Source: Actinomycetes bacterium
Lineage (GTDB): Bacteria; Actinomycetota; Thermoleophilia; Solirubrobacterales; Solirubrobacteraceae
Direction: 5' to 3'
Assembly: GCA_021846845.1 (NCBI GenBank)
Contig: JAJZWB010000019.1
Coordinates: 1 to 37,871 of the forward strand
DNA: 37,871 nt
Of the stretch, positions 27,115-36,717 are shown in pieces (within the stretch, counting starts at the first letter, position 1; every line of letters begins with the position of its first letter). The notes under the pieces were generated by a model that was given only the letters and a program-made list of their open reading frames with translations, had not been told where the DNA came from and did no database searches. The position numbers were made by a program, and so were the translations under genes.

Positions 27115-29784
27115 TCATCCGGTGTCGGCCTCTAGCCTCGATTCGATCAGCCTGCCTGCCGCCTCGAGCGCCTCGGGCAGCCTGTCCGGCTCTCGCCCAC
27201 CGGCCCGCGCCATCGTGTCGCGTCCTCCCCCGCCGCCCCCTACCAGCGTGGCCGCCTCGCGGACCACCTCGCCGGCACGAACGCCGCGGCTCACGAGCGC
27301 CGGCGCGACGCTCACCACCAGGTCGACACGGCCGTCGCCGGCGCGCCCGAGCACGATCGCCGCGTCCCCGAGCCTGCTCTTGAGCTGGTCCACGAGCGGG
27401 AGCAGCGCGTCGCCGTCCGCGATCGAGACGGACGCCGCGAGCACCCGAGCGCCCGCGACCTCCCTCGCCGCGGCCGCCAGAGCTTCGACGTCGACGGCGG
27501 CGCCCCCACCGCCGCGCCGGCTCTCGCGCTCAAGCTCGCGGACCCGCTCCGACAGCCTCAGCACGGTCTCCGCGACCCGGTCAGCGGGCACCCGCAGGCG
27601 CTCGGCGGCGAGCTGCAGCTCGTGATCGCGGGCCCTTGCGAGCGACACCGCCTCGGGGCCGGTGATCGCCTCGATGCGCCTCACGTTGGCCGCGCTTGAC
27701 GTCTCCGACGTGATCCGGAACAGCCCTATCTCCGAGGTCGCGCGCACGTGCGTGCCTCCGCACAGCTCGCGGGAGACGAGCCCACGCTGACCGTCGTCGG
27801 GCCCGTCGCCGACCTCGATCATCCGCACGATGTCGCCGTACTTCTCGTTGAACAGCGCCATCGCGCCCAGCGCCTTCGCCTCCTCGAGGGTCGTGGTCAG
27901 AGCCCGAACGGGGTGGCTCTCGACGATCCAGCGGTTGACGTCGTCCTGGACCTGGGCGAGCTGCTCCGGCGTCAGCGCCGCGCCATGGGTGAAGTCGAAC
28001 CTGAGCTTGTCGGGCCCGACGTATGAGCCTGCCTGGTGTACGTGGGTCCCGAGCCTGCGCCTGAGCGAGGCGTGCAGAAGGTGGGTAGCGGTGTGGTTGC
28101 AGGCGGTCGCGTGCCGTACCGCCGGGTCGACGTGCGCCCTGACGCGCCGGCCGATCTCGAACGAGCCGTGCTCGGGCTCGAGCCTCACGACCTGGTCGGA
28201 CCCCAGCCGTATGACGTCGGCGACGCGGGCACGGCACTCGCCTCCCTCGCACTCAAGGTAGCCGCTGTCGGCCACCTGGCCGCCGCCGGTCGCGTAGAAC
28301 GGCGACTCGAGCAGCTTCACGAGCACGGTGCCGTCCTCACCGGCGACCGCACCGATCGTCGTCTCGGCGTCGGTCGTCTCGTAGCCGACGAACTCGGTCT
28401 CGAACCCAGCGCCGCTGGACAGCGACACCGCCCGGTCTCGAAGCGCGTCGCCGCCCCGCTCGCCCCGCCCGTGACGGCGCGCGCGAGCGCGCTGCTCCTC
28501 CATCAGCGACTCGAACCCCGCCTCGTCCACGCCGAGGCCGTGCTCGGCGACGATCTCGAGCGTCAGCTCGATCGGGAAGCCGAAGGTGTCGTGGAGCTGG
28601 AACGCGTCGGCGGCCGCGATCCCCTCGGCGTCCTGCTCCCGCGCCTGCTCGATCAGCTCGTCGAGCCGCCTCAGCCCGACGGCGAGCGTGCGACCGAAGC
28701 TCTCCTCCTCGGACGACAGCCAGCGGCGCACCGTGTCCCGCTGCTGCGACAGCTCCGGGTACTCGTGCGCCATCAGCTCGGTCACGACGTCGGCATAGCG
28801 AGACAGGAACCCGGGGTCGAGGCCGAGCGCTCGCCCCTGCTGGATCGCGCGACGCATCACGCGCCGCAGCACGTAGCCGCGGTCCTCGTTTGAGGGCACG
28901 ACGCCGTCGGCGAGCAGGAAGGTCATCGCGCGACCATGGTCGGCGAGCACCCGCATCGCCCGGTCGGCCTGGAATCCCTGACCGTAGCGGCGGCCGGACA
29001 GCTCCTGGCCCAGCTCGATCAGCGGCCAGAACTGGTCGGTCTCGAACACGCTGGGCTTGTCCTGGAGGATCGCCGCCATCCGGTTGAGGCCCAGGCCGGT
29101 GTCGATGTTGCGCGCCGGCAGCGGCGATACGACGTTGACCGGATTCTGGTCGAACTCCATGAACACCAGGTTCCAGTACTCCAGGAACCGTTCGTTGTCT
29201 CCGCCCGGAAGGTCGTCGGGGCGGCCGTGCTCGACGCCGCGGTCGAGGTACAGCTCCGAGCACGGGCCGCAGGGTCCCGTCGCACCGGCCTGCCAGAAGT
29301 TCTCCGAGCGCGGGCACTCGACGATCCGCTCACGCGGCACCCCGATCTCCAGCCAGGCGTCGATCGCCGTCTGGTCGGGGCCGAGGCCGAGCTCGTCGTC
29401 GCCCGCGAACACAGTGATCCAGATGTCGGCCGGGTCGAAGCCGAAGCCGTCGGTCGACAGGTCCCAGGCGAACCGGGCCGCCTCCGCCTTGAAGTAGTCG
29501 CCGAACGAGAAGTTCCCCAGCATCTCGAAGAACGTCAGGTGGCGCGTGGTCGTGCCGATGATCGCGATGTCCGGCGTGCGGAAGCTCTTCTGGCAGGTGG
29601 TGACACGCGGATGCGGCGGGCGCTCGGCGCCGGCGAAGTAGGCCTTCAGCGGGTGCATCCCGGCGACGGTGAACAGAGCCGAGGGGTCGTGCTCGACGGG
29701 CACCAGGGACGCGGACGGAAGACGCAGGTGGTCGCGTGCGACGAAGAACTCCAGGAAGGTGGCGCGGATCTCGTCCGAGGTCAT
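27115..29784 (-). CDS. alaS: Alanyl-tRNA synthetase
   Basis: FTVAGMHPLKAYFAGAERPPHPRVTTCQKSFRTPDI, HNTATHLLHASLRR-type editing motif (CNHTATHLLHASLRRRLG), SRELCGGTHVRATSEIG. Confidence 0.96.
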   Translation of the reverse strand: MTSDEIRATFLEFFVARDHLRLPSASLVPVEHDPSALFTVAGMHPLKAYFAGAERPPHPRVTTCQKSFRTPDIAIIGTTTRHLTFFEMLGNFSFGDYFKAEAARFAWDLSTDGFGFDPADIWITVFAGDDELGLGPDQTAIDAWLEIGVPRERIVECPRSENFWQAGATGPCGPCSELYLDRGVEHGRPDDLPGGDNERFLEYWNLVFMEFDQNPVNVVSPLPARNIDTGLGLNRMAAILQDKPSVFETDQFWPLIELGQELSGRRYGQGFQADRAMRVLADHGRAMTFLLADGVVPSNEDRGYVLRRVMRRAIQQGRALGLDPGFLSRYADVVTELMAHEYPELSQQRDTVRRWLSSEEESFGRTLAVGLRRLDELIEQAREQDAEGIAAADAFQLHDTFGFPIELTLEIVAEHGLGVDEAGFESLMEEQRARARRHGRGERGGDALRDRAVSLSSGAGFETEFVGYETTDAETTIGAVAGEDGTVLVKLLESPFYATGGGQVADSGYLECEGGECRARVADVIRLGSDQVVRLEPEHGSFEIGRRVRAHVDPAVRHATACNHTATHLLHASLRRRLGTHVHQAGSYVGPDKLRFDFTHGAALTPEQLAQVQDDVNRWIVESHPVRALTTTLEEAKALGAMALFNEKYGDIVRMIEVGDGPDDGQRGLVSRELCGGTHVRATSEIGLFRITSETSSAANVRRIEAITGPEAVSLARARDHELQLAAERLRVPADRVAETVLRLSERVRELERESRRGGGGAAVDVEALAAAAREVAGARVLAASVSIADGDALLPLVDQLKSRLGDAAIVLGRAGDGRVDLVVSVAPALVSRGVRAGEVVREAATLVGGGGGGRDTMARAGGREPDRLPEALEAAGRLIESRLEADTG

Positions 29785-29832
29785 GGGCGCTGCAGTTTAG
29801 GCTCGACGCTCGACACGGCGGAGACGCGCCGG

Positions 29833-31308
29833 CTACTCGGGGGCGGTCCGATACGCGAGCGGCCGGTCGATCGTACCCCAGCCGACGACCAGATCGCCAT
29901 CCATCAGGCACGCGAGCTGGCCCGGAGCGGCGCCGTCGGCCGCCTCACGCAGGTCGATCGACAGCGAGCGATGGGCGCCGGGCTCCGGATCCCCGACGAC
30001 GCGCGCGCGCAGCGGCCGGGTCCTGTAGCGGAGCTTGACGCGGTCGACGCGCGCACCGCGTCGGTGCAGCCGCGCGGCGCGGAGCGTCACCCGATCCGTG
30101 CGCAGCCGCTCCCGGGGCCCGACCGTGACGCGGCCGCTGACGGCGTCGCGCGCGAGCACGTACAGGGGCCGCGGCGCGCTGAGGCCGAGCCCGTGGCGCT
30201 GGCCGATCGTGAACCTGTGCTGTCCGGCGTGGTGACCGAGCACCTTCCCGGCGGCATCGACCAGCTCGCCGGTCCGATCCACGATCCCGCCATGGCGGGC
30301 GAGGAACGCCTCACGGGACGTGCCGGCCAGGAAGCACAGGTCCTGGGAGTCGGGCTTGGAGGCCACCGGAAGCCCCGCGGCGGCGGCGAGCTCGCGCACC
30401 TCAGGCTTGTGCAGCTCACCGAGCGGGAAGCGCATCCGACGCAGCGAGTCCGGCGCGAGCGCGGCGAGCATGTAGGTCTGGTCCTTGGCCCCATCCGCCG
30501 CGGAGCGCAGCAGCGGCCCCAGCGGGTCGCCGGCCTCGGCGACGCGGGCGTAGTGGCCGGTTGCCAGGCCGCCGGAGCACCCGAGGCGATCGGCGAGCGT
30601 GAGCATCGCGTCGAGCCGCACATGGCCGTTGCAGCGCACGCACGGGTTCGGCGTCTCGCCCGCCGCCCAGCCCGCGATGAACCGGTCCACCACGCCGGCC
30701 CGAAACGCGGGCCGGAGATCCAGCGTGAGGTGCGCGAGCCCCATCCGGTGCGCGAGCGCCCGGGCCTGGGCCACCGCGGTCGCAGAGCAGCAGCTTCGCT
30801 CGGCGTCGCCGACCTCGTCGGACCAGAGCTCGAGCGTCACCGCGACCGTCTCTCCTCCGCGCGCGCAGAGATGCGCGGCGACCGCGCTGTCCACCCCGCC
30901 GCTCATCGCGACCAGCGTGCGGCCCTCGGTGGGCGCGAGCACGGCGTGCTCGCGCACGGCGGCGCCGAGCGCGCGCGCGAGCGCATCGGCCGCGAGCTGC
31001 GCCGCATGCTCCTTGGCTGGGCTGAGGCCGCCGAGCTCAGCGGCGATCTCGGCGGCGCCGATCCGAGCCGCGTCGAGCACGGCGGCGCCGCGCACGAGCG
31101 TCACCGCAGCCGAGGCGGCCGCGGTGCAGGCGCCGCAGCCGTGCGCCTCGAAGCCCGCGTCGGCGACCGCGGCCCCCGTGACGGCGACCGAGAGCGCCAC
31201 CTCGTCGCAGCACGCATGCCCGCCCGCCACGGCGGTGTGGCAGCCGGGCGGACGATGCCCCAGGCCCTGGGGCGAGTTGAGGTGATGCTCGAACGCGAGC
31301 GCGTCCAT
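29833..31308 (-). CDS. mnmA: Fusion: N-terminal IscU/NifU_N-like Fe-S scaffold domain + C-terminal tRNA-specific 2-thiouridylase MnmA
   Basis: N-term MDALAFEHHLNSPQGLGHRPPGCHTAVAGGHACCDEVALSVAVTGAAVADAGFEAHGCGACTAAASAAVTLVRG...SPAKEHAAQLAADALARAL; C-term VAMSGGVDSAVAAHLC, GETPNPCVRCNGHVRLD, DSQDLCFLAG, HAGQHRFTIGQRHGLG; single ORF; GTG 31323 possible start. Confidence 0.88.
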   Translation of the reverse strand: MDALAFEHHLNSPQGLGHRPPGCHTAVAGGHACCDEVALSVAVTGAAVADAGFEAHGCGACTAAASAAVTLVRGAAVLDAARIGAAEIAAELGGLSPAKEHAAQLAADALARALGAAVREHAVLAPTEGRTLVAMSGGVDSAVAAHLCARGGETVAVTLELWSDEVGDAERSCCSATAVAQARALAHRMGLAHLTLDLRPAFRAGVVDRFIAGWAAGETPNPCVRCNGHVRLDAMLTLADRLGCSGGLATGHYARVAEAGDPLGPLLRSAADGAKDQTYMLAALAPDSLRRMRFPLGELHKPEVRELAAAAGLPVASKPDSQDLCFLAGTSREAFLARHGGIVDRTGELVDAAGKVLGHHAGQHRFTIGQRHGLGLSAPRPLYVLARDAVSGRVTVGPRERLRTDRVTLRAARLHRRGARVDRVKLRYRTRPLRARVVGDPEPGAHRSLSIDLREAADGAAPGQLACLMDGDLVVGWGTIDRPLAYRTAPE

Positions 31309-31325
31309 CTCGAGCAGCGGCACCG

Positions 31326-33125
31326 CTATCTGAGTCTGAGCCCCAGCTCCCGCAGCTGGAAGTCGTCCACCGGCGCCGGCGCGCCGGTCAGCGGGTCGCC
31401 ACCGCTGGTGGCCTTGGGGAACGCGATCACCTCGCGGATGTTGTCCCGGCCGGCGAGCAGCGCCACGATCCGATCGATCCCGAGCGCGATGCCACCGTGC
31501 GGCGGCGCCCCGTAGCGCAGCGCGTCGAGCAGGAACCCGAACCGTGCCCGGGCCTCCGCCTCGTCGATCCCGATCAGCTGGAAGACCCGCGACTGCACGT
31601 CGCCGCGATGGATGCGGATCGAGCCGCCACCGATCTCGTTGCCGTCGAGCACGAGGTCGTAGGAGCGTGAGAGCAGGCTCGCCGGATCGTCCATGTCGGC
31701 CGCTGTCGCCGGGTCGCCCGCCTGCGTGGCGGGGGCGGTGAACGGGTGGTGCTCGGCGTCCCAGCGGCCCTCCTCCGGCCGGTAGGTGAACATCGGGAAC
31801 TCGATCACCCAGCGAATGTCGTGGGAGCCCGCGGGCACCAGGTCGAATCGCCGCGCGAGCTCCAGGCGAAGCGCTCCCAGCGCCTGGGCCGTGACGGGCG
31901 CCTCGTCGGCGACGATCAGCAGGACATCGCCGCGACTCCCGCGCAGCGCGCGGGTGACGGCGGTCATCTCGGCGCCCGTGAGGAACTTGGCGATCGGCGA
32001 GCGCCACGGCTGCTCGCCGTCGTGGTCCTCGACGAAGGCCCACACGAGCCCCTTGGCGCCATGCTGCCTGGCCAGCTGGGTGAGCGCGTCGAGGTCGGAG
32101 CGGGTCAGCTCGCGAGCGCCGGCGTTGATCCCGCGCACCACGCCACCGCCGGCCAGCGCGCCGGAGAAGACCTTGAACTCGCTGTGGGCGAGGGCCGCGC
32201 CCAGATCGGCCAGCTCCAGGCCGAAGCGGGTGTCCGGCCGGTCGGAGCCGAAGCGCCCCATCGCCTCGGCGTGCGTCATGCGCGGCCACGGCGGTGAGGG
32301 CACGTCGAAGCCGGCGTCGCTGAACACCGCGGACATCACGGCCTCGGTCGTCTCGAGCACGTCCTCCTCGTCCACGAAGGCCAGCTCGACGTCGAGCTGC
32401 GTGAACTCGGGCAGCCGGTCGGCGCGCGCGTCCTCGTCCCGGAAGCAGCGGACGATCTGGTAGTAGCGCTCGAAGCCGCCGACCATCAGCAGCTGCTTGA
32501 ACAGCTGCGGTGACTGCGGCAGCGCGTAGAACGAGCCCGGGGCGATCCGGGCGGGCACGAGGAAGTCGCGGGCGCCCTCGGGCGTCGAGCGCGTCAGGAA
32601 CGGCGTCTCGATCTCGAGGAAGTCGCGCTCGTCCAGGACCCGGCGGATCGTCTGGATGACGCGGTGGCGCAGTGCGATCGCCTCCTGCAGCGGAGCCCTC
32701 CGAAGGTCGAGCGAGCGATGGCGCAGGCGCAGGTTCTCGTCAAGGGGGCCATCCTCGTCCACCGGGAACGGGGGCGTCTCGGCGTCCGCCAGGATCTCCA
32801 GGTCCGCGACCACGAGCTCGATCTCGCCTGTGGCGAGGTTGGGGTTGACGTTCTCGGGGGCGCGCTTGGCGATCGTCCCGGAGGCCGTGATCACGTCCTC
32901 TGAACGGAGCTTGTGCGCCTCCGCGTGCGCATCCGGCGCGGTCTGCGGGTTGAACACGAGCTGGAGCAGCCCCGAGCGCTCGCGCAGGTCGATGAAGATC
33001 AGGCCGCCATGATCGCGACGGCGGTGGACCCAACCCGACACGCGCGCGAAGCCGTCCGCCCGCCGAGCATCGAGATCGCCGGCCCAGCTGTCGCGATAGC
33101 GGTTGGCCCGCGGCGCGCGCTTCAC
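31326..33125 (-). CDS. aspS: Aspartyl-tRNA synthetase
   Basis: GWVHRRRDHGGLIFIDLRERSGLLQLVFNP, FLEIETPFLTRSTPEGARDFLVP, FRDEDARADRLPEFTQLDVELAFVD, GIALGIDRIVALLAGRDNIREVIAFPK; GTG start. Confidence 0.95.
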   Translation of the reverse strand: MKRAPRANRYRDSWAGDLDARRADGFARVSGWVHRRRDHGGLIFIDLRERSGLLQLVFNPQTAPDAHAEAHKLRSEDVITASGTIAKRAPENVNPNLATGEIELVVADLEILADAETPPFPVDEDGPLDENLRLRHRSLDLRRAPLQEAIALRHRVIQTIRRVLDERDFLEIETPFLTRSTPEGARDFLVPARIAPGSFYALPQSPQLFKQLLMVGGFERYYQIVRCFRDEDARADRLPEFTQLDVELAFVDEEDVLETTEAVMSAVFSDAGFDVPSPPWPRMTHAEAMGRFGSDRPDTRFGLELADLGAALAHSEFKVFSGALAGGGVVRGINAGARELTRSDLDALTQLARQHGAKGLVWAFVEDHDGEQPWRSPIAKFLTGAEMTAVTRALRGSRGDVLLIVADEAPVTAQALGALRLELARRFDLVPAGSHDIRWVIEFPMFTYRPEEGRWDAEHHPFTAPATQAGDPATAADMDDPASLLSRSYDLVLDGNEIGGGSIRIHRGDVQSRVFQLIGIDEAEARARFGFLLDALRYGAPPHGGIALGIDRIVALLAGRDNIREVIAFPKATSGGDPLTGAPAPVDDFQLRELGLRLR

Positions 33126-34402
33126 TAGAGCCGTCCCCCGCGGAGGATCTCGGCGATCGCCGCCGCCGGCTCGAGCTGCGATTGCTCTCCGGACCCCATG
33201 TTCTTGAGCGTCACCTGCATCGGGCCGTCGATGATCGCAACCCAGCCGGCGCCGATGCGGTCCGCCTGGCGCAGCTGGCCCTTGAGCGAGCGGCCCGCCA
33301 GCTCCATCTGGGCGCTCAGACCGGCGCGCCGTGCGCGGTTGGCCAGCTCGAAGGCTGTTCCCGTGACGCGCGTGCGGTCCTCCCGGCGCCCGCCGTCGCC
33401 GGCGACCGCGACCGCGACGAACAGGTCGACCACCGCCGGGGCGACCGGAAGCTCGCCGGCGGCGAGCAGCATCCGCTCCACCCCGGCCGCCCATCCCGCG
33501 GCGGGGGTCGGATCGCCTCCGAGCTGCTGCACGAGCCCGTCGTAGCGACCGCCGCCGCCGACCCCCGATTGGGCGCCGAGCGCGTCGGAGGTGAACTCGA
33601 ACACGGTCCGCGTGTAGTAGTCGAGGCCGCGCACCAGCGTCGGGTCAAGCTCGTACCGGAGCCCGGCGCCGTCGAGCAGCTCTCGCACCGCGGCGAAGTG
33701 CTCGGCGTCCTCGGGCGCCAGCCGGTGCAGCAGCAGCGGCGCGTCGCGCATCGTCTCCCGCGTGCGGCGGTCCCCGGCGTCGAACGCGCGCATCGGGTTG
33801 AGGTCGATCCGGGCCACCACCTCCGGCGAGAGGCCGTCCTCGTGCGCGCGCAGGAACGCGATCAGCTCCTGGCGGTAGTCGGCCCGGGTCGCCGGGGTCC
33901 CGAGGCTTGATAGCCGCAGACGGGTGCCGCGGATCCCGAGCGACTCGAGCAGGTCGGCCAGCAGCAGGATCAGCTCGGCGTCGGTCGCCGGCTCGTCGGA
34001 GCCGATCGCCTCCGCGCCGACCTGCCAGAACTGGCGGTATCGCCCCTTCTGGGGCGCCTCGGCGCGGAAGAAGCTCGACAGGTACCAGAGCTTCACCGGC
34101 TGCGCGAGCCGGTGCATGCCGTGCTCCAGATAGGCGCGGCAGACCGGCGCCGTGCCCTCCGGGCGCAGGGTGAGCGAGCGCCCACCACCGTCGTCGAACG
34201 TGTACATCTCCTTGCGCACGATGTCGGTCGCCTCCCCGACGCCGCGCGCGAACAGCTCCGTCGGCTCGAACGCGGGCGTCTCGATCCGTCCGTACCCGGC
34301 GGCGCCGAGGATCCGCTGCGCGTGGGCCTCCAGCAGCGCCCGGCGCTCGCAGTCCGCCGGGAGCACATCGAAGGTGCCGCGTGGGGCCTGGAACGAGCTC
34401 AT
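33125..34402 (-). CDS. hisS: Histidyl-tRNA synthetase
   Basis: APRGTFDVLPADC, RPEGTAPVCRAYLEHGM, FFRAEAPQKGRYRQFWQVGAEAIG, LVRGLDYYTRTVFEFTSD, GGGGRYDGLVQQLGG. Confidence 0.95.
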   Translation of the reverse strand: MSSFQAPRGTFDVLPADCERRALLEAHAQRILGAAGYGRIETPAFEPTELFARGVGEATDIVRKEMYTFDDGGGRSLTLRPEGTAPVCRAYLEHGMHRLAQPVKLWYLSSFFRAEAPQKGRYRQFWQVGAEAIGSDEPATDAELILLLADLLESLGIRGTRLRLSSLGTPATRADYRQELIAFLRAHEDGLSPEVVARIDLNPMRAFDAGDRRTRETMRDAPLLLHRLAPEDAEHFAAVRELLDGAGLRYELDPTLVRGLDYYTRTVFEFTSDALGAQSGVGGGGRYDGLVQQLGGDPTPAAGWAAGVERMLLAAGELPVAPAVVDLFVAVAVAGDGGRREDRTRVTGTAFELANRARRAGLSAQMELAGRSLKGQLRQADRIGAGWVAIIDGPMQVTLKNMGSGEQSQLEPAAAIAEILRGGRL

Positions 34403-34417
34403 CGTGCGAGCCGGTGG

Positions 34418-35068
34418 CTAGGCGTTGCGCGCGAGCTCGCGCAGGAAGGGGTTGTGATCCCGCTCGGCCCCGAGCGTGGTCAGTCCCATGTGCCCCGGGT
34501 GCACGACCGTCTGCGGTGGGTAGGCGTCGATGAGCGACCCGATCGAGGCCAGCAGCGTGGGCCAGTCGCCGCCCGGCAGATCGACCCGCCCCACCGAGTC
34601 CCTGAACAGGACGTCCCCCGAGAACAGCGCCTCGCTGCCGCGGACGTAGTAGCTGACATGTCCCGGGCTGTGCCCCGGTACGAACATCACCTCAAGCGTC
34701 AGGCCGGCGAGCTCCAGAGTCTCCCCGCCGGCGACCGAGTGCTCGGCGTTCCAGCTCTCGAACGGGCCGACGCCGGGCCAGCGCACGTGCCCGTCGATGT
34801 CGGCGAGCACCTCGAGCTCCAGCTCAGGGCAGTAGACGGGAGCGCCGGTGGCCCGGGCCACGGGCGCGACCGCGCCCACGTGGTCGAAATGCGTGTGGGT
34901 CAGGAGGATCGCCTCGACGGTCTGGATCCCCAGCGCCTGGAGCGCGCCCAGCAGGCGCGGGGCCTCGTCCCCGGGGTCGACGATCACGGCGCGGTCGGAG
35001 CTCGGCGCGCGAACGATGTAGCAGTTCTCCTGCACCGGCCCGACCGTGAACATGCGCGCGTCGATCAT
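34418..35068 (-). CDS. MBL-fold metallohydrolase (glyoxalase II-like)
   Basis: EAILLTHTHFDHVGAVAPVA, VMFVPGHSPGHVSYYV, LFSGDVLFRDSVGRVDLPGGD, VHPGHMGLTTLGAERDHNPFL. Confidence 0.92.
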   Translation of the reverse strand: MIDARMFTVGPVQENCYIVRAPSSDRAVIVDPGDEAPRLLGALQALGIQTVEAILLTHTHFDHVGAVAPVARATGAPVYCPELELEVLADIDGHVRWPGVGPFESWNAEHSVAGGETLELAGLTLEVMFVPGHSPGHVSYYVRGSEALFSGDVLFRDSVGRVDLPGGDWPTLLASIGSLIDAYPPQTVVHPGHMGLTTLGAERDHNPFLRELARNA

Positions 35069-35123
35069 CCGCGCGCCGTCCGATCGCTCCGCGGGCAGGT
35101 CGCCGTCGTGCGAGCCGCGCCGG

Positions 35124-35492
35124 TCATCTTGAGCCGGTCCGGCCGGTCTGCGCCTGGCGGCGCTGCTGGCGCCGGTAGAGCCAGCCGTCCATGTAGAAGC
35201 CGGCGGGCGTGTATAGCGCCATCGCGAACGCGGCGAAGATCAGCGCGGGCGCCACGCGGAAGTGGTTGGTGACGAGCAGGAACACGAACATGAACACGGC
35301 CGCGAGGATCGCCTTCTTGAACGCCCCCTTCCAGGTCGGCGGCTGGAGCTTCCTGGCCTCGCGGGCCTTGGAGCGGTCCTGCTGCTTGCGTTCCTTGGGG
35401 CTGGGGGGGCGACCCGTGCGGCCGCGCGCCTCGATCGTGCCGGCGGCGTTGCCGCGGTGCTTGGTCTGGCGCTTGCGCTTGGTATGTGCCAT
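35124..35492 (-). CDS. Conserved hypothetical membrane protein with basic N-terminus
   Basis: MAHTKRKRQTKHRGNAAGTIEARGRTGRPP...; two TM segments AILAAVFMFVFLLVTNHF and ALIFAAFAMALYTPAGFYMDGWLY. Confidence 0.65.
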   Translation of the reverse strand: MAHTKRKRQTKHRGNAAGTIEARGRTGRPPSPKERKQQDRSKAREARKLQPPTWKGAFKKAILAAVFMFVFLLVTNHFRVAPALIFAAFAMALYTPAGFYMDGWLYRRQQRRQAQTGRTGSR

Positions 35493-35585
35493 CTGCGCTG
35501 TGGAGCTTACGACGCGCGCGCGTGATCGTGGGGCTCGATTCGCGCGCGCGCCCGAGGATCGGGCCGGTTGCCCTCACGACGGGGT

Positions 35586-35664
35586 CCGGCGGGCGTCACG
35601 CCGACGCGCGGCGGCCCCCAAGCGAGAACGCCCGGCGGGCGTCACGCCGACGCGCGGCGGCCCC
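35586..35664. repeat. 33-bp perfect direct repeat, two copies 13 bp apart, each containing GGCGT-C-ACGCC dyad
   Basis: ccggcgggcgtcacgccgacgcgcggcggcccc at 35586-35618 and 35632-35664. Confidence 0.93.
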
Positions 35665-35709
35665 GCGCGCAGACGAGCGGCGGTTGTCCCACGAGGCGAC
35701 CGTCGACCC

Positions 35710-36585
35710 TCACAGCGGACGTCCGATGCGTCTCGCCCAGGCCGCGAGCTCCTCCTCGATCGTCGCACGACCCCGCAGCGGGACGTCGGCGGGGAAGCCC
35801 TCCAGCGCGACCTCGGGCGCGAGGCCCACGAGCTCCGCGTCGGCCACGGCCGCATGGCGGGCGACCGCCGCCACGACCTCGGACGGCGGCGTGGCGCGAT
35901 GGTCCTCGATGTTGGTCGACACCTGCGCAAGGCCGAGCTGATCGAGCCACAGCCCGATCGCCCTCAGACCGGGGCGACCCTCCGCCCCGCCCTCGCGGAT
36001 CAGCGCCGCGATCCTCCGCGCGTCCTCGAGCGTCGCCGGCGGGGCCAGCTCGACGTTGAAGGCGACCAGCGGCGGGCGCGCCGCGACCAGCACGGCGCCG
36101 GCCGTCGGGTGCAGCCGCCGCGGCCCGAAGTCGGGGGTCAGCTCCCCGGCCTCGATCCGCCGCTCGAGCTCCGCGGGCCCTCCACGTCGAAGCTCCGCGC
36201 GCGTTCGCCCGTCCGCCAGGGTTCCGTAGAGGAACACCGGCAGCTCGAGACGCTCGGCGAGCAGGTCGGCGAGCACCAGCGCCTCGGCGCACGCCGCGCC
36301 CCTGTCTCGCTCGTCGATGTAGACGATCGGCGCCACGTCGAGGGCCCCGACGCGCGGGTGCACTCCCGCGTGGCGATCCAGCGTAACCGAGCGCACGACC
36401 TCGGCCGCGCCGGCAACCACCGAGGCCGCCAGCTCGCCCGGCTCGCCCGCCAGCGTGTAGGCGCTGCGGTGATGGTCGGGATCGGAGTGGACGTCGAGCA
36501 GGCCCGGGCCGAACGCCCGTCCGATCCGCTCTATCGTCGTCCGCTCGCGCCCCTCGGAGACGTTTGGATAGGCCAGGAGCGTCAT
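35710..36585 (-). CDS. Glutamate formiminotransferase (FTCD N-domain, standalone)
   Basis: MTLLAYPNVSEGRERTTIERIG, DVHSDPDHHRSAYTLAG, HAGVHPRVGALDVAPIVYID, DFGPRRLHPTAGAVLVAARPPLVAFNVEL; start may be 36609. Confidence 0.9.
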   Translation of the reverse strand: MTLLAYPNVSEGRERTTIERIGRAFGPGLLDVHSDPDHHRSAYTLAGEPGELAASVVAGAAEVVRSVTLDRHAGVHPRVGALDVAPIVYIDERDRGAACAEALVLADLLAERLELPVFLYGTLADGRTRAELRRGGPAELERRIEAGELTPDFGPRRLHPTAGAVLVAARPPLVAFNVELAPPATLEDARRIAALIREGGAEGRPGLRAIGLWLDQLGLAQVSTNIEDHRATPPSEVVAAVARHAAVADAELVGLAPEVALEGFPADVPLRGRATIEEELAAWARRIGRPL

Positions 36586-36700
36586 CGCGCGGGGATCATA
36601 GGCGCGCAACGCCCCATCGCGCCCGAATGGCTGGCCGAACGCGGTGGCGCGCCGCCTCGGCGCGCACCGACCCGCTCCCCCGTCCAGGGTGCCCCGACGC

Positions 36701-36706
36701 TACACT
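36701..36706 (+). promoter_or_regulatory. -10-like element TACACT upstream of the tRNA-like sequence
   Basis: gacgcTACACTcccg, 11 nt before GCCGGAG. Confidence 0.35.
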
Positions 36707-36717
36707 CCCGGCCCCTC

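Noticed and set aside
28936-31515. 859-aa + strand ORF opposite alaS/mnmA
   Set aside because: Antisense shadow ORF typical of high-GC DNA; low-complexity R/E/V/H composition and no motifs, while alaS and mnmA motifs are on the other strand
35710-36585. Bifunctional formiminotransferase-cyclodeaminase
   Set aside because: Only the transferase domain is present; no cyclodeaminase domain follows before the stop
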